Below are positions 15,866 through 27,650 of a DNA stretch of 64,000 bases, in pieces. The notes below the pieces were generated by a model. The model was not told where the DNA came from and searched no databases. It saw only the letters and a program-made list of their open reading frames with translations. The position numbers and the translations under genes were made by a program. Within the stretch, counting starts at the first letter, position 1. The number at the start of each line of letters is the position of its first letter. This DNA comes from Sphingomonas sp. BK345 (GTDB taxonomy: Bacteria; Pseudomonadota; Alphaproteobacteria; Sphingomonadales; Sphingomonadaceae): positions 186,001 to 250,000 of the forward strand of contig NZ_JACHZX010000005.1 in assembly GCF_014193845.1 (NCBI RefSeq), read 5' to 3'.

Positions 15866-17068
15866 ATGAGTATACCGAATCACCGCGCCGGCGCCGAGTG
15901 GCGCGCGGGATGGCCGCTCGTGCTGGGCGGGCTGGTCGGCATGGGTGCGGGACCTGGGCTGTTCCAGAACATCTCCAGCCTGTTCATCCCCGGACTGATC
16001 GCCGAGTTCGGCTGGACGCGCGGCGAGATCGCCACCGCCGCGGGGGTGGGGCTGCTCGGCTGTGTCGCCATCCCGTTCTTCGGCCGCGCCACCGATCGCG
16101 CCGGGCCGGTTCCGGTCATCGCCTTCTCGCTGCTGCTGCTCGGCGCCACCTACCTTTCCTTCACGCGGCTGGCGGGCGAGCTGTGGCATTATCAGGTGAT
16201 GGTGCTGTGTCTCGCGCTCGGCGTGCCCGGTACCAGCGCGGTCGCGTACGGGCGGCTGATCGCGACCCGCTTCGTCGCGCATCGGGGGCTGGCGCTCGGC
16301 GTCGCCACCTCCGGCCTGTCGGTGACCACCCTGCTGATGCCGCCGCTCGTCGGGGCGGCGATCACGCGAGAGGGCTGGCGCGGCGGCTTCGTCGTTCTCG
16401 CTTTCTATGTCGTGGCGGTGGCGCTGCCACTGACCCTGCTCGCGCTGCGCCGCGTCGGACCGGTCGCGCCGCTGGACACGGCAGGCGGCCCCAGCGCGCG
16501 CGCGGCGCGGCGGGAGGGGCGCTTCTGGCGGCTGGGGCTGACCGCCTTCTGCGTCAATTTCGCGACGGTCGGGCTGGTGACCCAGCTCGTGCCGCTCGGG
16601 CTCGAGCGCGGGCTGGGCGAGATCGAGGCGGCGCTGCTCGTCACCGCCTTCGGCAGCGCGCAGCTGGTCGCGCGCGTCGCGATCGGCGCGCTGGTCGACC
16701 GGCTCGCGCCGCACCGCGTCGCCGCCGCGGTGGCGCTGCTGTCGGCGGCCGGGTTCGCGCTGCTCGAGCTGAGCGCGCCCGGTCTCGCCGCCTTATGGCT
16801 GATCGTCTTCCTCGCCGGGCTGATGAACGGCGCGGAGAACGACCTGCTGCCCTTTTTCGCGGCGCGGCTGTTCGGGGTCGGTGCGTACGGTGAGACGTAT
16901 GGCTCGTTGCTGGTGATCGCCCTGCTCGGCACCGCGGCCGGCGTGGTCGGCTTCGGGCGACTGCGCGACGCGACCGGCGCCTATGATCTCGCGCTCGCGC
17001 TCGGCGTCGGGGCGATGGTGGCGGCGGCGCTGCTGTTTCTCTCGCTGCGCCCGCGCGCAGACGGCTGA
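15866..17068 (+). CDS. MFS transporter (oxalate/formate antiporter-like)
   Basis: This 400-residue, 12-helix major facilitator protein has the first-loop motif GRATDRAGPVPV after helix 2 and the matching second-half loop GALVDRLAPHRV. I take ATG 15866, with TAGGG ten bases upstream, over an in-frame TTG at 15857. The mix of a conserved GEIATAAGVGLLG and the late AGLMNGAENDLLPFFAARLFG-like segment is shared with a second MFS gene at 25093-26397, so the two are paralogues. An alpha/beta hydrolase gene follows after three bases, implying co-transcription. Transport of a carboxylate or ester that the hydrolase processes is a possible reading. Substrate unknown. Confidence 0.88.
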   Translation: MSIPNHRAGAEWRAGWPLVLGGLVGMGAGPGLFQNISSLFIPGLIAEFGWTRGEIATAAGVGLLGCVAIPFFGRATDRAGPVPVIAFSLLLLGATYLSFTRLAGELWHYQVMVLCLALGVPGTSAVAYGRLIATRFVAHRGLALGVATSGLSVTTLLMPPLVGAAITREGWRGGFVVLAFYVVAVALPLTLLALRRVGPVAPLDTAGGPSARAARREGRFWRLGLTAFCVNFATVGLVTQLVPLGLERGLGEIEAALLVTAFGSAQLVARVAIGALVDRLAPHRVAAAVALLSAAGFALLELSAPGLAALWLIVFLAGLMNGAENDLLPFFAARLFGVGAYGETYGSLLVIALLGTAAGVVGFGRLRDATGAYDLALALGVGAMVAAALLFLSLRPRADG

Positions 17069-17071
17069 GCG

Positions 17072-20495
<3,424 letters not shown>

Positions 20496-20925
20496 GGGAC
20501 GCGGCGCCGAGCCGCGGTGCGTCAGCAGGACGCAGAGTGCGGGGTCGTGCTCCGGCGCAAGCCGGCGCACGAGGCCGCGTCGCTCATGCTCGCCACCTTG
20601 GCTCCTGCCGTGCAGTAGTCCGCTGTGGTCTGATCCACCCCGTGGAACCGTGCTCCGGCGAACGCCGGAGCCCAGAGCCGCTGCCATGACTCTCGTCGTT
20701 CTGGGTCCTGCGTGCGCGGGAGCACTCCTCTGGTTCACACCAGGTCGATCATACGCTATTGCTTCAAACGACAGAGATTATCCGGCTCCCGCGGCGGGCA
20801 AAGCGCAGCCGCCGTTTCTGCGCTGCTGATCCCGTGACAAGTAAAAATGACCCCGGCGCCAGTGCATAACTACCAGGAAACAATCTAGGTTAACGTGGTT
20901 CTTCCTCCAACAGGGGAGGTGCACC
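20496..20925. other. 430-base intergenic region with palindromic repeats
   Basis: No gene is supported. The clearest element is a long imperfect inverted repeat at 20649-20726: CGTGCTCCGGCGAACGCC with GGAGCCCAGAG at one end, and CTCTCGTCGTTCTGGGTCC with TGCGTGCGCGGGAGCAC at the other. A second copy lies at 20546-20572 (GTGCTCCGGCGCAAGCCGGC). The A/T-richer last 100 bases contain the promoter of the following stress-type genes, with GGGGAGG as ribosome site. Confidence 0.55.
20876..20900 (+). promoter_or_regulatory. Possible EcfG (general stress) promoter
   Basis: GGAAAC at 20876-20881 and GTT at 20898-20900 are separated by 16 bases, close to the GGAAC-N16/17-GTT pattern bound by EcfG sigma factors in alphaproteobacteria. 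The genes downstream (small exported protein, mechanosensitive-type channel, CsbD, aquaporin) are typical members of that regulon. The -35 is off consensus by one base and the usual C before GTT is missing, so this is tentative. Confidence 0.3.
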
Positions 20926-21270
20926 ATGAGACCATTGATTTCCGCCGGGCTGTGCTTGGCGCTTCTCGGCGCGACATCGGCGTGCGTCGATCCGTCGGCG
21001 CGCATCGCCTCGTCGCTCCAAGGTTACGGGTTCGCGCCCGACCAGTCGACCTGTGTCGGCGAGCACCTCGAGAAGAACCTGTCGCTCGGCCAGCTGCAGC
21101 AGCTCGGCCGCGCCGCGCGCGCCGCGCGCGAGGGCGACACCACGCCCGGCCGCCTCACTGTGGGCGACTTCGTCCGCGTCGCGGGTCAGGTGAAGGACCC
21201 CAAGGTGCCGCTCGAGGTCGCCCGTGCCGCCGCTGGCTGCGGCATCGTCGCCGCGCCACCCGCGCTCTGA
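20926..21270 (+). CDS. Small exported protein, possible lipoprotein
   Basis: This 114-residue protein has an N-terminal signal (MRPLISAGLCLALLGATSAC). The Cys at residue 20 could be lipidated, although the lipobox TSAC lacks the usual -3 Leu. The mature part has a predicted helical body around SLGQLQQLGRAARAAREG and two further cysteines (STCVGEHL and AAGCGIV) that could form a disulfide. I know similar small exported proteins in sphingomonads only as hypotheticals. GGGGAGG, about six bases before the ATG, is a strong ribosome site. It leads the stress-type cluster; function unknown. Confidence 0.65.
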   Translation: MRPLISAGLCLALLGATSACVDPSARIASSLQGYGFAPDQSTCVGEHLEKNLSLGQLQQLGRAARAAREGDTTPGRLTVGDFVRVAGQVKDPKVPLEVARAAAGCGIVAAPPAL

Positions 21271-21304
21271 CGCGGTCCTACTCTATGGTAGGGGATCCAC
21301 ACCC

Positions 21305-22090
21305 ATGAATGACGTCACTTACGCGGGCGGCCAGGTGGTCTCGAACGGCCGGGAGCTCGGCTCTCGTCTGCTCTACTACGCCGAGGAATGGGGTCCGCGC
21401 CTCCTCGCGGCGCTCGTCATCCTGCTGATCGGCTGGCTCGCCGCGCGCGCAGTAAAATGGGCGGTGGCCAAGCTGGTAAACCGCACCCCGCTCGCGCGGC
21501 ACGCCAATGCCGCCAGCCTCGGCGAGCGCCACCCCGACAGCATCGGCGTCCAGGTCGGTGACGCGGCCTACTGGGTCGTGCTGCTGATCGCGCTGTTCCT
21601 CGCGGCCCAGCCGCTGGGGCTGACCGGCGCGACCGGGCCGCTGGGCGACATGCTGCGCGGCTTCGGCCAGGCGGTGCCGCATATCATCGGCGCCAGCCTG
21701 ATCTTCTTCCTCGGCTACGTGCTCGCCAAAGTGGCCCGCAAGGCGGTCGAGGCGGTGGTCACCGCCAGCCACGTCGAGCGCTTCTCCACCAGCCTCGGCG
21801 ACAGCGCCCCGGCCGACCCGTCGATGCTGCCGCGCACGCTCGGCGCAATCGTGTTCGCGCTGATCATCATCCCGGTCGCGATCGCCGCGCTGGACACGCT
21901 CAACATCGCCGCGATCTCTCAGCCCGCCACCGCGATGCTGCGGCTGATCCTGGACGCGATCCCGCACGTCATCGCGGCCGCGCTGATCCTCGCGGTGGCC
22001 TATGCTATCGGCAAGTTCGCGTCACGGCTGCTGACCCAATTCCTCGGCACCACCGGCTTCGACCGAGCGATCGGCGCCACCGGCCTGTAG
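21305..22090 (+). CDS. Mechanosensitive-channel-like TM-helix protein, N-terminal part, cut by in-frame TAG
   Basis: This 261-residue product has about five or six membrane helices organised as repeats of the conserved TM-helix motif found in MscS-related small-conductance channels (LLAALVILLIGWLAARAVKW, AVPHIIGASLIFFLGYVLAKVARK, AIPHVIAAALILAVAYAIGKFASR). Each motif has the same helix-then-basic-end pattern. ATG 21305 follows AGGGGA. After GFDRAIGATGL the frame hits TAG at 22088-22090, yet the same frame continues with clear homologous coding sequence to 22660. So this is the first two-thirds of a longer protein. Either the gene is inactivated, or a shortened protein is made. Confidence 0.8.
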   Translation: MNDVTYAGGQVVSNGRELGSRLLYYAEEWGPRLLAALVILLIGWLAARAVKWAVAKLVNRTPLARHANAASLGERHPDSIGVQVGDAAYWVVLLIALFLAAQPLGLTGATGPLGDMLRGFGQAVPHIIGASLIFFLGYVLAKVARKAVEAVVTASHVERFSTSLGDSAPADPSMLPRTLGAIVFALIIIPVAIAALDTLNIAAISQPATAMLRLILDAIPHVIAAALILAVAYAIGKFASRLLTQFLGTTGFDRAIGATGL

Positions 22091-22660
22091 TCGCAGACGA
22101 CCGCGAGCGAGCTGGGCGCGGCGCGCGCCGATCTCCGTCCGTCCGCGCTGATTGGCAAAGGCGCCTTCGTCGCAGTGATGATCTTCGGCCTGATGGAGGC
22201 GTTCCGCCAGCTCGACTTCGCTTACGGCTCGCGCATCATGGCCGAGGTGCTGGCGTTGTTCGGCCAAGTGGTGTTCGGCGCGATCATCATCTTCGCCGCG
22301 GTGATCATCGCGCGCCTCGTCGCTCGCGTGATCGGGAGCCAGGGCCAGAGCGGCGCACGCGCCGCGGCGCCGCTGGTGCGGGTCGCGATCATCGTGCTCG
22401 GTACCGCGATCGGGCTGCGCTTCATGGGTCTCGCCGACGACATCATCAACATGGCGTTCGGGCTGCTGCTCGGGGCGGTCGCGGTGGCGGCGGCGCTCGC
22501 CTTCGGCCTCGGCGGTCGCGAGGCAGCGGGGCGGATCGTCGCGCGGCTGCTCGAGCGTGGCGCCACCGAGCGCGACCTGATGACGGCACCGACGACGCAG
22601 CGCAGCCCAGCACGGCGCACCACCTCGTTCAACCCGCTGTCCAATGAAGGAGACCAATGA
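22091..22660 (+). pseudogene. C-terminal remainder of the TM-helix channel gene after the nonsense codon
   Basis: This segment is in the same frame as the preceding open frame, directly after its TAG. It encodes SQTTASELGAARADLRPSAL and then further membrane helices (MMIFGLMEAFRQLDFAYG, VVFGAIIIFAAVIIARLVARVIG, IVLGTAIGLRFMGLADDIINMAFGLLLGAVAVAAALAFGLGGREAA). The last motif is the typical end of MscS-like TM-helix proteins. An internal ATG at 22175 could in principle start a separate protein, but it lacks a good ribosome site. Its TGA overlaps the csbD start (ATGATGA). Confidence 0.8.
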
Positions 22661-22944
22661 TGAACACCGATACGCTCGCCGGCGCCGCGACCGACCTCGG
22701 CGGCAAGATCAAGGAAAGCCTGGGCAGCGCCACCGGCGACAAAACCCTGCGCGCCGAGGGCAAGGCCGATCAGCTCGGTGGTCAGGCACGGCAGAGCTAC
22801 GGCGAGGCCAAGAATGCGGTGGAGGACACGATCCGCCCCGCGATCGACTATGCGCGCCAGTTCATCCACGAGCGGCCGTTCACCGCCGCGGCGCTGGGCG
22901 GCGTGCTCGGGATCGCGCTGATCAACACGCTGCGCGGCAAGTGA
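22657..22944 (+). CDS. CsbD-family stress protein with C-terminal membrane anchor
   Basis: This 95-residue protein has an N-terminal CsbD-like half (about residues 8-55: [33 protein letters not shown], the repeated GxxxxxGK...A pattern of CsbD). It is followed by a hydrophilic helix and a C-terminal hydrophobic segment with a GG motif ([22 protein letters not shown]), similar to DUF883/ElaB anchors. CsbD proteins are induced by general stress regulators and their activity is not known. AAGGAG lies eight bases before the ATG. The start overlaps the previous stop, and its own TGA overlaps a GTG of the aquaporin remnant. Confidence 0.88.
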   Translation: MMNTDTLAGAATDLGGKIKESLGSATGDKTLRAEGKADQLGGQARQSYGEAKNAVEDTIRPAIDYARQFIHERPFTAAALGGVLGIALINTLRGK

Positions 22945-23773
22945 CAGCGCAGGGCGAGGCACCGGTCGGCGCCTCGCCCTACTCCTTTCCCGATTGCCCG
23001 CCTTTCTCCCTCTCGTCCGCGGAGAACGCCGTAACCGTCACGCTCGCACCGAGGCCTCGCCCGATCGCCGCCGCGCGGCGGCTCGCGGCCGAGGCCTTCG
23101 GCACCTTCTGGCTCGTCGTCGGCCGCTGCGGTGCGGCGGTGCTCGCGGCGGGGGCCGACGTGCCCGGCTCGATCGGGCTCGTCGGCGTCTCACTGGCGTT
23201 CGGGCTCACCGTCTTCACCATGGCCTTCGCGGTCGGCCTTATCTCCAGCGGCCACTTCAATCCCGCGGTCAGTGTCGGCCTCGCGGTGGCGGGCCGCTTC
23301 TCGCCGCGCGACCTGCCCGGCTACGTCGCGGCACAGCTCGCCGGCGCGACCCTCGGCGGCGCGGCGGTCGCCACGATCGCCTCGGGCCGTACCCGGCTTC
23401 GATCTCGTCGGGACCGGGCTCGCCGCCAAAGGCTTTGGCGCGCACTCGTCCGGGCGGCTATGATCTCGCCAGCGCCTTCCTCGTCGAGGCGCTGCTCACG
23501 GCCGGTTTCCTCGTCGTCATCCTCGGCGCGACCGATGCGCGCTCGCCGGCGCCTTTCGCCCCGCTCGCGATCGGACTGGCACTGACGCTCATCCGCCTGA
23601 TCTCGATCCCGGTGACCAATACCTCGGTCAACCCGGCGCGGAGTACCGGCCCCGCGCTGCTGGTCGGCCGCTGGCTCTTCGCCTACGAGGCGCGCGACCA
23701 GTCGCCCGGTCCGATCAGCGACATGCCGCTCGAACGCCTCGTCGATACCGATCGCTCGGCCACCCCGCGCTGA
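22941..23773 (+). pseudogene. aqpZ: Aquaporin Z remnant with two +1 frameshifts
   Basis: Three overlapping frames together spell one AqpZ. The first gives [20 protein letters not shown] and [18 protein letters not shown] (first NPA) up to ATIASGR. After an extra base near 23391 the second gives [21 protein letters not shown]. After another extra base near 23455 the third gives [20 protein letters not shown] and [17 protein letters not shown] (second NPA). After that the sixth membrane helix is missing; the frame runs into an unrelated tail ([19 protein letters not shown]). No good start codon is visible in the first frame except GTG 22941, which overlaps the csbD stop. It is probably inactive. 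Sequencing error could explain the two insertions but not the lost helix. Confidence 0.85.
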
Positions 23774-23874
23774 ACCGCGCGGACGGCGGGTCGCTGCCGG
23801 CGGCATGGCGTAACGGATTGACGAGACCCGCCATTTCGTCTCCTACGGGCATTGGGGGCCGGGGAGAGGACAGA

Positions 23875-24699
23875 ATGACGCAAGCGATCCAACGACGTTC
23901 GCTGCTCGCGGGCGCTGCCATCGGCGGCATGACGCTGGCGAGCGGCGCGGCACATGCGCAGCGCACCGCCACCGCCACCGCGACCGCGACCGCGCCCGAG
24001 GTCTACGAGCTGCGCACCTATCACCTGGTGCGCGGGCCCATGCGCGAGCGGCTCGACACCTATCTGCGCGACGCCTTCATCCCCGCCGCGCGCCGCGCGG
24101 GCTGCGGGCCGATCGGTGTGTTCACGGTGGCGATCGGCTATGGCACGCCGGGGCTCCAGGTGCTGGTGCCGCACCCGACGATCGCCGACTTCGCCGCGCT
24201 GCCCGAGCGGCTCGCCGCGGACGGCCGCTACACCGCCGCGGCGGCGCCCTTCCTCGGTACCACCCCGAACGCGCCGCCCTTCGTGGCGCTCGACGTCAAG
24301 CTGATGCGCGCCTTCCCGCACTTTCCGCGGGTCGAGCTGCCCGCCGCGACCGCTGGCAACAAGGCGCGGATCTTCGAGCTGCGCACCTATTACAGCCACA
24401 GCGAGCGCGCGGGCACCACCAAGATCGGCATGTTCGACACCGGCGGCGAGATCGACATCTTCCGCCGCACCGGTCTCACCCCGGTCTTCTTCGCGCAGGA
24501 CCTCACCGGCGCGCATCTGCCGAGCCTGACCTACCTGCTCACCTTCCCCGATCTGGCGACGCGCGAGCGCAACTGGGCGACGTTCGGGTCGGACCCGGCC
24601 TGGCGCAAGCTGATCACCACGCCGGGGCTGACCGATCCCGAGATCACCTCGGCCGCCGACAACCAGATCCTCAGCCCGACCGCTTACTCGCAGATCTGA
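23875..24699 (+). CDS. Secreted NIPSNAP-domain protein
   Basis: This 274-residue protein has a twin-arginine-like signal (IQRRSLLAGAAIGGMTLASGAAHA). It is followed by an alternating Thr-Ala run encoded by near-identical ACCGCN repeats. Two NIPSNAP ferredoxin-like domains follow: VYELRTYHLVRGPMRERLDTY (about residue 42 on) and IFELRTYYSHSERAGTTKIGMF (about residue 166 on). Each has the ELRTY motif, and the second ends in FPDLATRERNWATFGSDPAWRK. I place the start at ATG 23875, after GGGGAGAGGA. NIPSNAP proteins have no settled function; some act as dimeric alpha/beta-barrel enzymes or binding proteins. It is probably exported folded by Tat. It stands alone. Confidence 0.85.
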   Translation: MTQAIQRRSLLAGAAIGGMTLASGAAHAQRTATATATATAPEVYELRTYHLVRGPMRERLDTYLRDAFIPAARRAGCGPIGVFTVAIGYGTPGLQVLVPHPTIADFAALPERLAADGRYTAAAAPFLGTTPNAPPFVALDVKLMRAFPHFPRVELPAATAGNKARIFELRTYYSHSERAGTTKIGMFDTGGEIDIFRRTGLTPVFFAQDLTGAHLPSLTYLLTFPDLATRERNWATFGSDPAWRKLITTPGLTDPEITSAADNQILSPTAYSQI

Positions 24700-24724
24700 G
24701 ACGGCGGCATGCCGTCGGCTTTGA
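24700..24724 (+). terminator. Possible terminator after the NIPSNAP gene
   Basis: A perfect 6-bp stem GACGGC/GCCGTC with loop GGCAT (24700-24716) starts at the stop codon and is followed by GGCTTTG. The T-run is short, so termination strength is doubtful. Confidence 0.35.
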
Positions 24725-24812
24725 CGATCGCGCGCTTGATGAGGCCCGGGTCAGAAGTGTCGCGTTCGCGACGTTGTGGAGCCGTATTCGGCGAAACAAT
24801 TCTCTTCCTGCG

Positions 24813-25042
24813 GAGGATCGTTGCGAGATCGCGTCCACGGTGATCCACCGTTCAGCCGGCGGTGTGGCGATGTCGGATCAGCTTGGCTTCTCGGATGGAC
24901 GCATGTCACCGAAGGTAGGTCGCGTGATCGGCTGGCTGAACAGCGCCCTTGGGACAGGCTGTTCGGCGAGCGCAAACTGCGGCTTCCCGAGTCTCCGTTG
25001 CACTCACATCCAGGCTAGCAGAGCCATCTCGCAACGATCCTC
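24813..25042. repeat. 17-bp perfect inverted repeats bounding a 230-base non-coding element
   Basis: GAGGATCGTTGCGAGAT at 24813-24829 reappears as its exact reverse complement at 25026-25042. The 196 bases between them hold no supported gene, and neither do the flanks between the NIPSNAP gene and the second MFS gene (24725-25092). Base composition is lower in G+C than the neighbouring genes. Terminal inverted repeats around a short non-coding core suggest a miniature mobile element, although no target-site duplication is obvious. Confidence 0.55.
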
Positions 25043-25092
25043 TGTGGGTGAGGACCGACACGCCTCCTCTCTGTTATCGATCCGCGCCGGTA

Positions 25093-26397
25093 TCAGAGCG
25101 TCTCGCCACTCCCCGGCAGCGCGCGGTCGGGCAGCAGCAGGAAGCAGCAGCAGGCGAGCAGCAGCGCGCCCGCGCCGCACGCCAGCGCGGGCGTGTAGGT
25201 GCCGGTGGCGTCGTGCAGCCGGCCGAAGCCGATGATCCCCATCGCGGTGCCCGACAGAGCCAGCGGCATCGCGGTGCCGTAGATCTCGGCATAGGCGCGC
25301 AGGCCGAACAGTCGCGCCGCGAAGAAGGGCAGCAGGTCGTTCTCGGCACCGTTCATCAGCCCGGCGAGGAAGACGAGCAGCAGCAGCGTCGCCTGTCCCT
25401 GCGGCGCGAGCGCGAGCAGCACGAACGCCACCGCCGACACCAGCGCGAACCCCGCCGCCACGGGCTGCGGGCGCAGCCGGTCCACCAGCACACCGACCAT
25501 GAGTCGCCCCGCGATCGCGCTCGCGGCGAAGGCGGTGAGCAGCAGCGCCGCCTGCGCCGCGCTCTGGCCGAACTCGATCCCGATCGGCACCAGCTGGGTC
25601 ACCAGCCCGGTGGTAGCGGCATTGATCAGCAACGCTGAGGTGACCAGGATCCAGAAGCGCCGGTCGCGTCGTGCGTCGCGCGCCGACACGCCGCTCGCCT
25701 CGCTGGGCGGCGCGCGCGGCGCGACGATCGCACGCGGCGCGCGGCGGATCGCCAGCAGGATCAGCGGCAGCGCCAGCACCGAGCTTCCCGCCGCCAACGC
25801 GACGAAACCGTAGCGCCAGCCGTAACGTCCGATCACCCAGCCGAGTGCGGGAGCGGCGACGATGGTGGCGAGCGCCAGCCCCGAGGTGCCGAGCGCCAGC
25901 GCAAGCCCGCGGCGCCGTTCGAACGCCGCCGCGATCAGCTTGCCATACGCCAGGCTGCTCGTCCCCGGGATGGTGAGCACCAGAAGCACCACGCCGATCT
26001 GGTAGCGCCAGATCGCCCCGCCGATCGAGGCGAGCCACAGATAGGCGATGCCGAGCAGCAGCATCGAGGCGGTGATCACCGGCCGCACGCCGAACCGGTC
26101 GGCGGTGCGCCCGATCAGGGGCGCCGCGAGCGCGCCGAGCAGCGCGAGCCCGGCGGCGGTGGCGATCTCGCCGCGCGACCAGCCGAAGCTACGCTCCAGC
26201 CCCGGCGTGAAGAGGCTGGACAGATTCTGATAGAGGCCGGGGCCGAGGCCGGCGCCGAGCATCGCCGCCGAGACGAGAGGCCAACCCAGTCGCCACTCGT
26301 CCGTGCCCGCGGGCGGGGCACGTTCGGGGGCGGCGGGAGACGGTGGCTCGGTCAGCGGCGTGGTTCCTGCGTGCGGCGCGCGGCGCCGGATGGTCAA
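25093..26397 (-). CDS. MFS transporter, paralogue of the one at 15866
   Basis: This 434-residue, 12-helix transporter has a 35-residue Pro/Ala-rich N-terminal tail. The only start giving full length is TTG 26397. A start within the tail would remove nothing essential. It shares with the MFS protein at 15866-17068 the segments WRLGWPLV/WRAGWPLV, SWSRGEIATAAG-like, PGTSSLAYGKLIA and the exact run AGLMNGAENDLLPFFAARLF. It therefore belongs to the same subfamily (oxalate/formate antiporter-like). It converges on the NIPSNAP gene and is separated from recF by about 65 bases. Substrate unknown. Confidence 0.87.
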   Translation of the reverse strand: MTIRRRAPHAGTTPLTEPPSPAAPERAPPAGTDEWRLGWPLVSAAMLGAGLGPGLYQNLSSLFTPGLERSFGWSRGEIATAAGLALLGALAAPLIGRTADRFGVRPVITASMLLLGIAYLWLASIGGAIWRYQIGVVLLVLTIPGTSSLAYGKLIAAAFERRRGLALALGTSGLALATIVAAPALGWVIGRYGWRYGFVALAAGSSVLALPLILLAIRRAPRAIVAPRAPPSEASGVSARDARRDRRFWILVTSALLINAATTGLVTQLVPIGIEFGQSAAQAALLLTAFAASAIAGRLMVGVLVDRLRPQPVAAGFALVSAVAFVLLALAPQGQATLLLLVFLAGLMNGAENDLLPFFAARLFGLRAYAEIYGTAMPLALSGTAMGIIGFGRLHDATGTYTPALACGAGALLLACCCFLLLPDRALPGSGETL

Positions 26398-26461
26398 CGC
26401 GGCCTGCGCGCTTTTGTTGGGCGACGCAACGCCGCTGCGGCACGCCGGCCGCGCGGTCCGG

Positions 26462-27499
26462 TCACAGCGCCAGACGCGTCGCCGCGCCCGCCGCGGCGAA
26501 CAGCTCGGGTTCGGTCCCCGTCATCCACACCTGGCCGAGCGGGGCGAGCCGCTCGAACAGCGCGGCGCGGCGCGAAGGATCGAGGTGCGCGGCGATCTCG
26601 TCGAGCAGCAGCAACGGCGCGCGACCCGTGGCGCCAGCGACCAGCTCGGCGTGGGCGAGGACGATGCCGAGCAGCAACGCCTTCTGCTCGCCGGTCGAGG
26701 CGCTCGCGGCGGGGCGGGCCTTGTCGACGTGCGTGACGAGCAGGTCGGCACGGTGCGGACCCACGAGCGTGCGCCCCGCCGCGGCGTCCCTAGTGCGGCC
26801 CGCGCGCAGCTCGGCGGCGAGCGTTCCGGTGTCGCCGCTCCAGCCGGCGAGCGCGAGCGCGGCGCGCGGCACCGCGCCGGCGGGCTGCGCCGCCAGCGCC
26901 TCGCCCAGCGCCGCGACGGTGCGGCGGCGCGCGGCGTCGAGCGCGGCGCCGTGCTGCGCCATCTGCGCCTCCAGCGCCGCGAGCCAGTCGCGGTCGGGCA
27001 CCGGCTCGGCGAGCAGGCGGTTGCGATCGCGCATTGCGGCCTCGTAGCGGGTGCCGTGGCGCGCGTGCTCGGGGGCGAGCGCCAGCGTGAGCCGATCGAG
27101 GAAGCGGCGGCGCTCGCCCGCCGCCTCCGTGAACAGTCGGTCCATCGCCGGGGTGAGCCACAGGACGGCGACCCGCTCGGCGAGCGCGCCCGCGCCCGTG
27201 GCGGCGCCGTTGACCCGCACCACGCGTCGCTCGGGCGCGCCCGCCAACGCGCCGGTGGCGAGGTCCACGCCGTCGCGCAGCGTCGCGGCCACGCCGAAGC
27301 CGCCCGGCCCGTCGGCGCGCGCGATCTCGGACAAGGCGGCGCGGCGTAGACCCCGGCCCGGCGCGAGCAGTGATACCGCCTCCAGCACGTTGGTCTTGCC
27401 CGCGCCGTTGGGGCCGGTGAGAATGACGAAGCCCGGCGCGGGGGCAAGGCTCAGCGCGGCGTGGTTGCGGACATCGGTGAGGACCAGGCGCGCGAGCAT
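26462..27499 (-). CDS. recF: DNA replication and repair protein RecF
   Basis: This 345-residue SMC-like ATPase loads RecA at gaps with RecO and RecR. Start ATG 27499 gives the usual first strand [16 protein letters not shown]. Walker A is GPNGAGKTN (about residues 30-38), the signature [20 protein letters not shown] (about 270-290) and Walker [17 protein letters not shown] (about 303-318), followed by TGTEPELF. It is slightly shorter than E. coli RecF, as is normal for alphaproteobacteria. dnaA, dnaN and gyrB are not adjacent (gyrB lies 6 kb away, divergent). Confidence 0.97.
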   Translation of the reverse strand: MLARLVLTDVRNHAALSLAPAPGFVILTGPNGAGKTNVLEAVSLLAPGRGLRRAALSEIARADGPGGFGVAATLRDGVDLATGALAGAPERRVVRVNGAATGAGALAERVAVLWLTPAMDRLFTEAAGERRRFLDRLTLALAPEHARHGTRYEAAMRDRNRLLAEPVPDRDWLAALEAQMAQHGAALDAARRRTVAALGEALAAQPAGAVPRAALALAGWSGDTGTLAAELRAGRTRDAAAGRTLVGPHRADLLVTHVDKARPAASASTGEQKALLLGIVLAHAELVAGATGRAPLLLLDEIAAHLDPSRRAALFERLAPLGQVWMTGTEPELFAAAGAATRLAL

Positions 27500-27650
27500 C
27501 GCCCGCGCCTGTAGGCGGTGCGGGCGTGAGCGGCAACGCGCCTCACGGTACCGCTGCCGGCGGCACGCGCGCAAGCAGGACCCGCCAGCCTGGGTCATGA
27601 CGGCGGCGTGACGACTTGCGCCGTGCGGTTTGGCAGGCGATGGCCAAGGC

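Noticed and set aside
23950..23998. ACCGCN repeats in the NIPSNAP gene as a slippage (phase variation) tract
   Set aside because: The six-base units encode Thr-Ala and any gain or loss keeps the frame, so it would only change a linker after the signal peptide.
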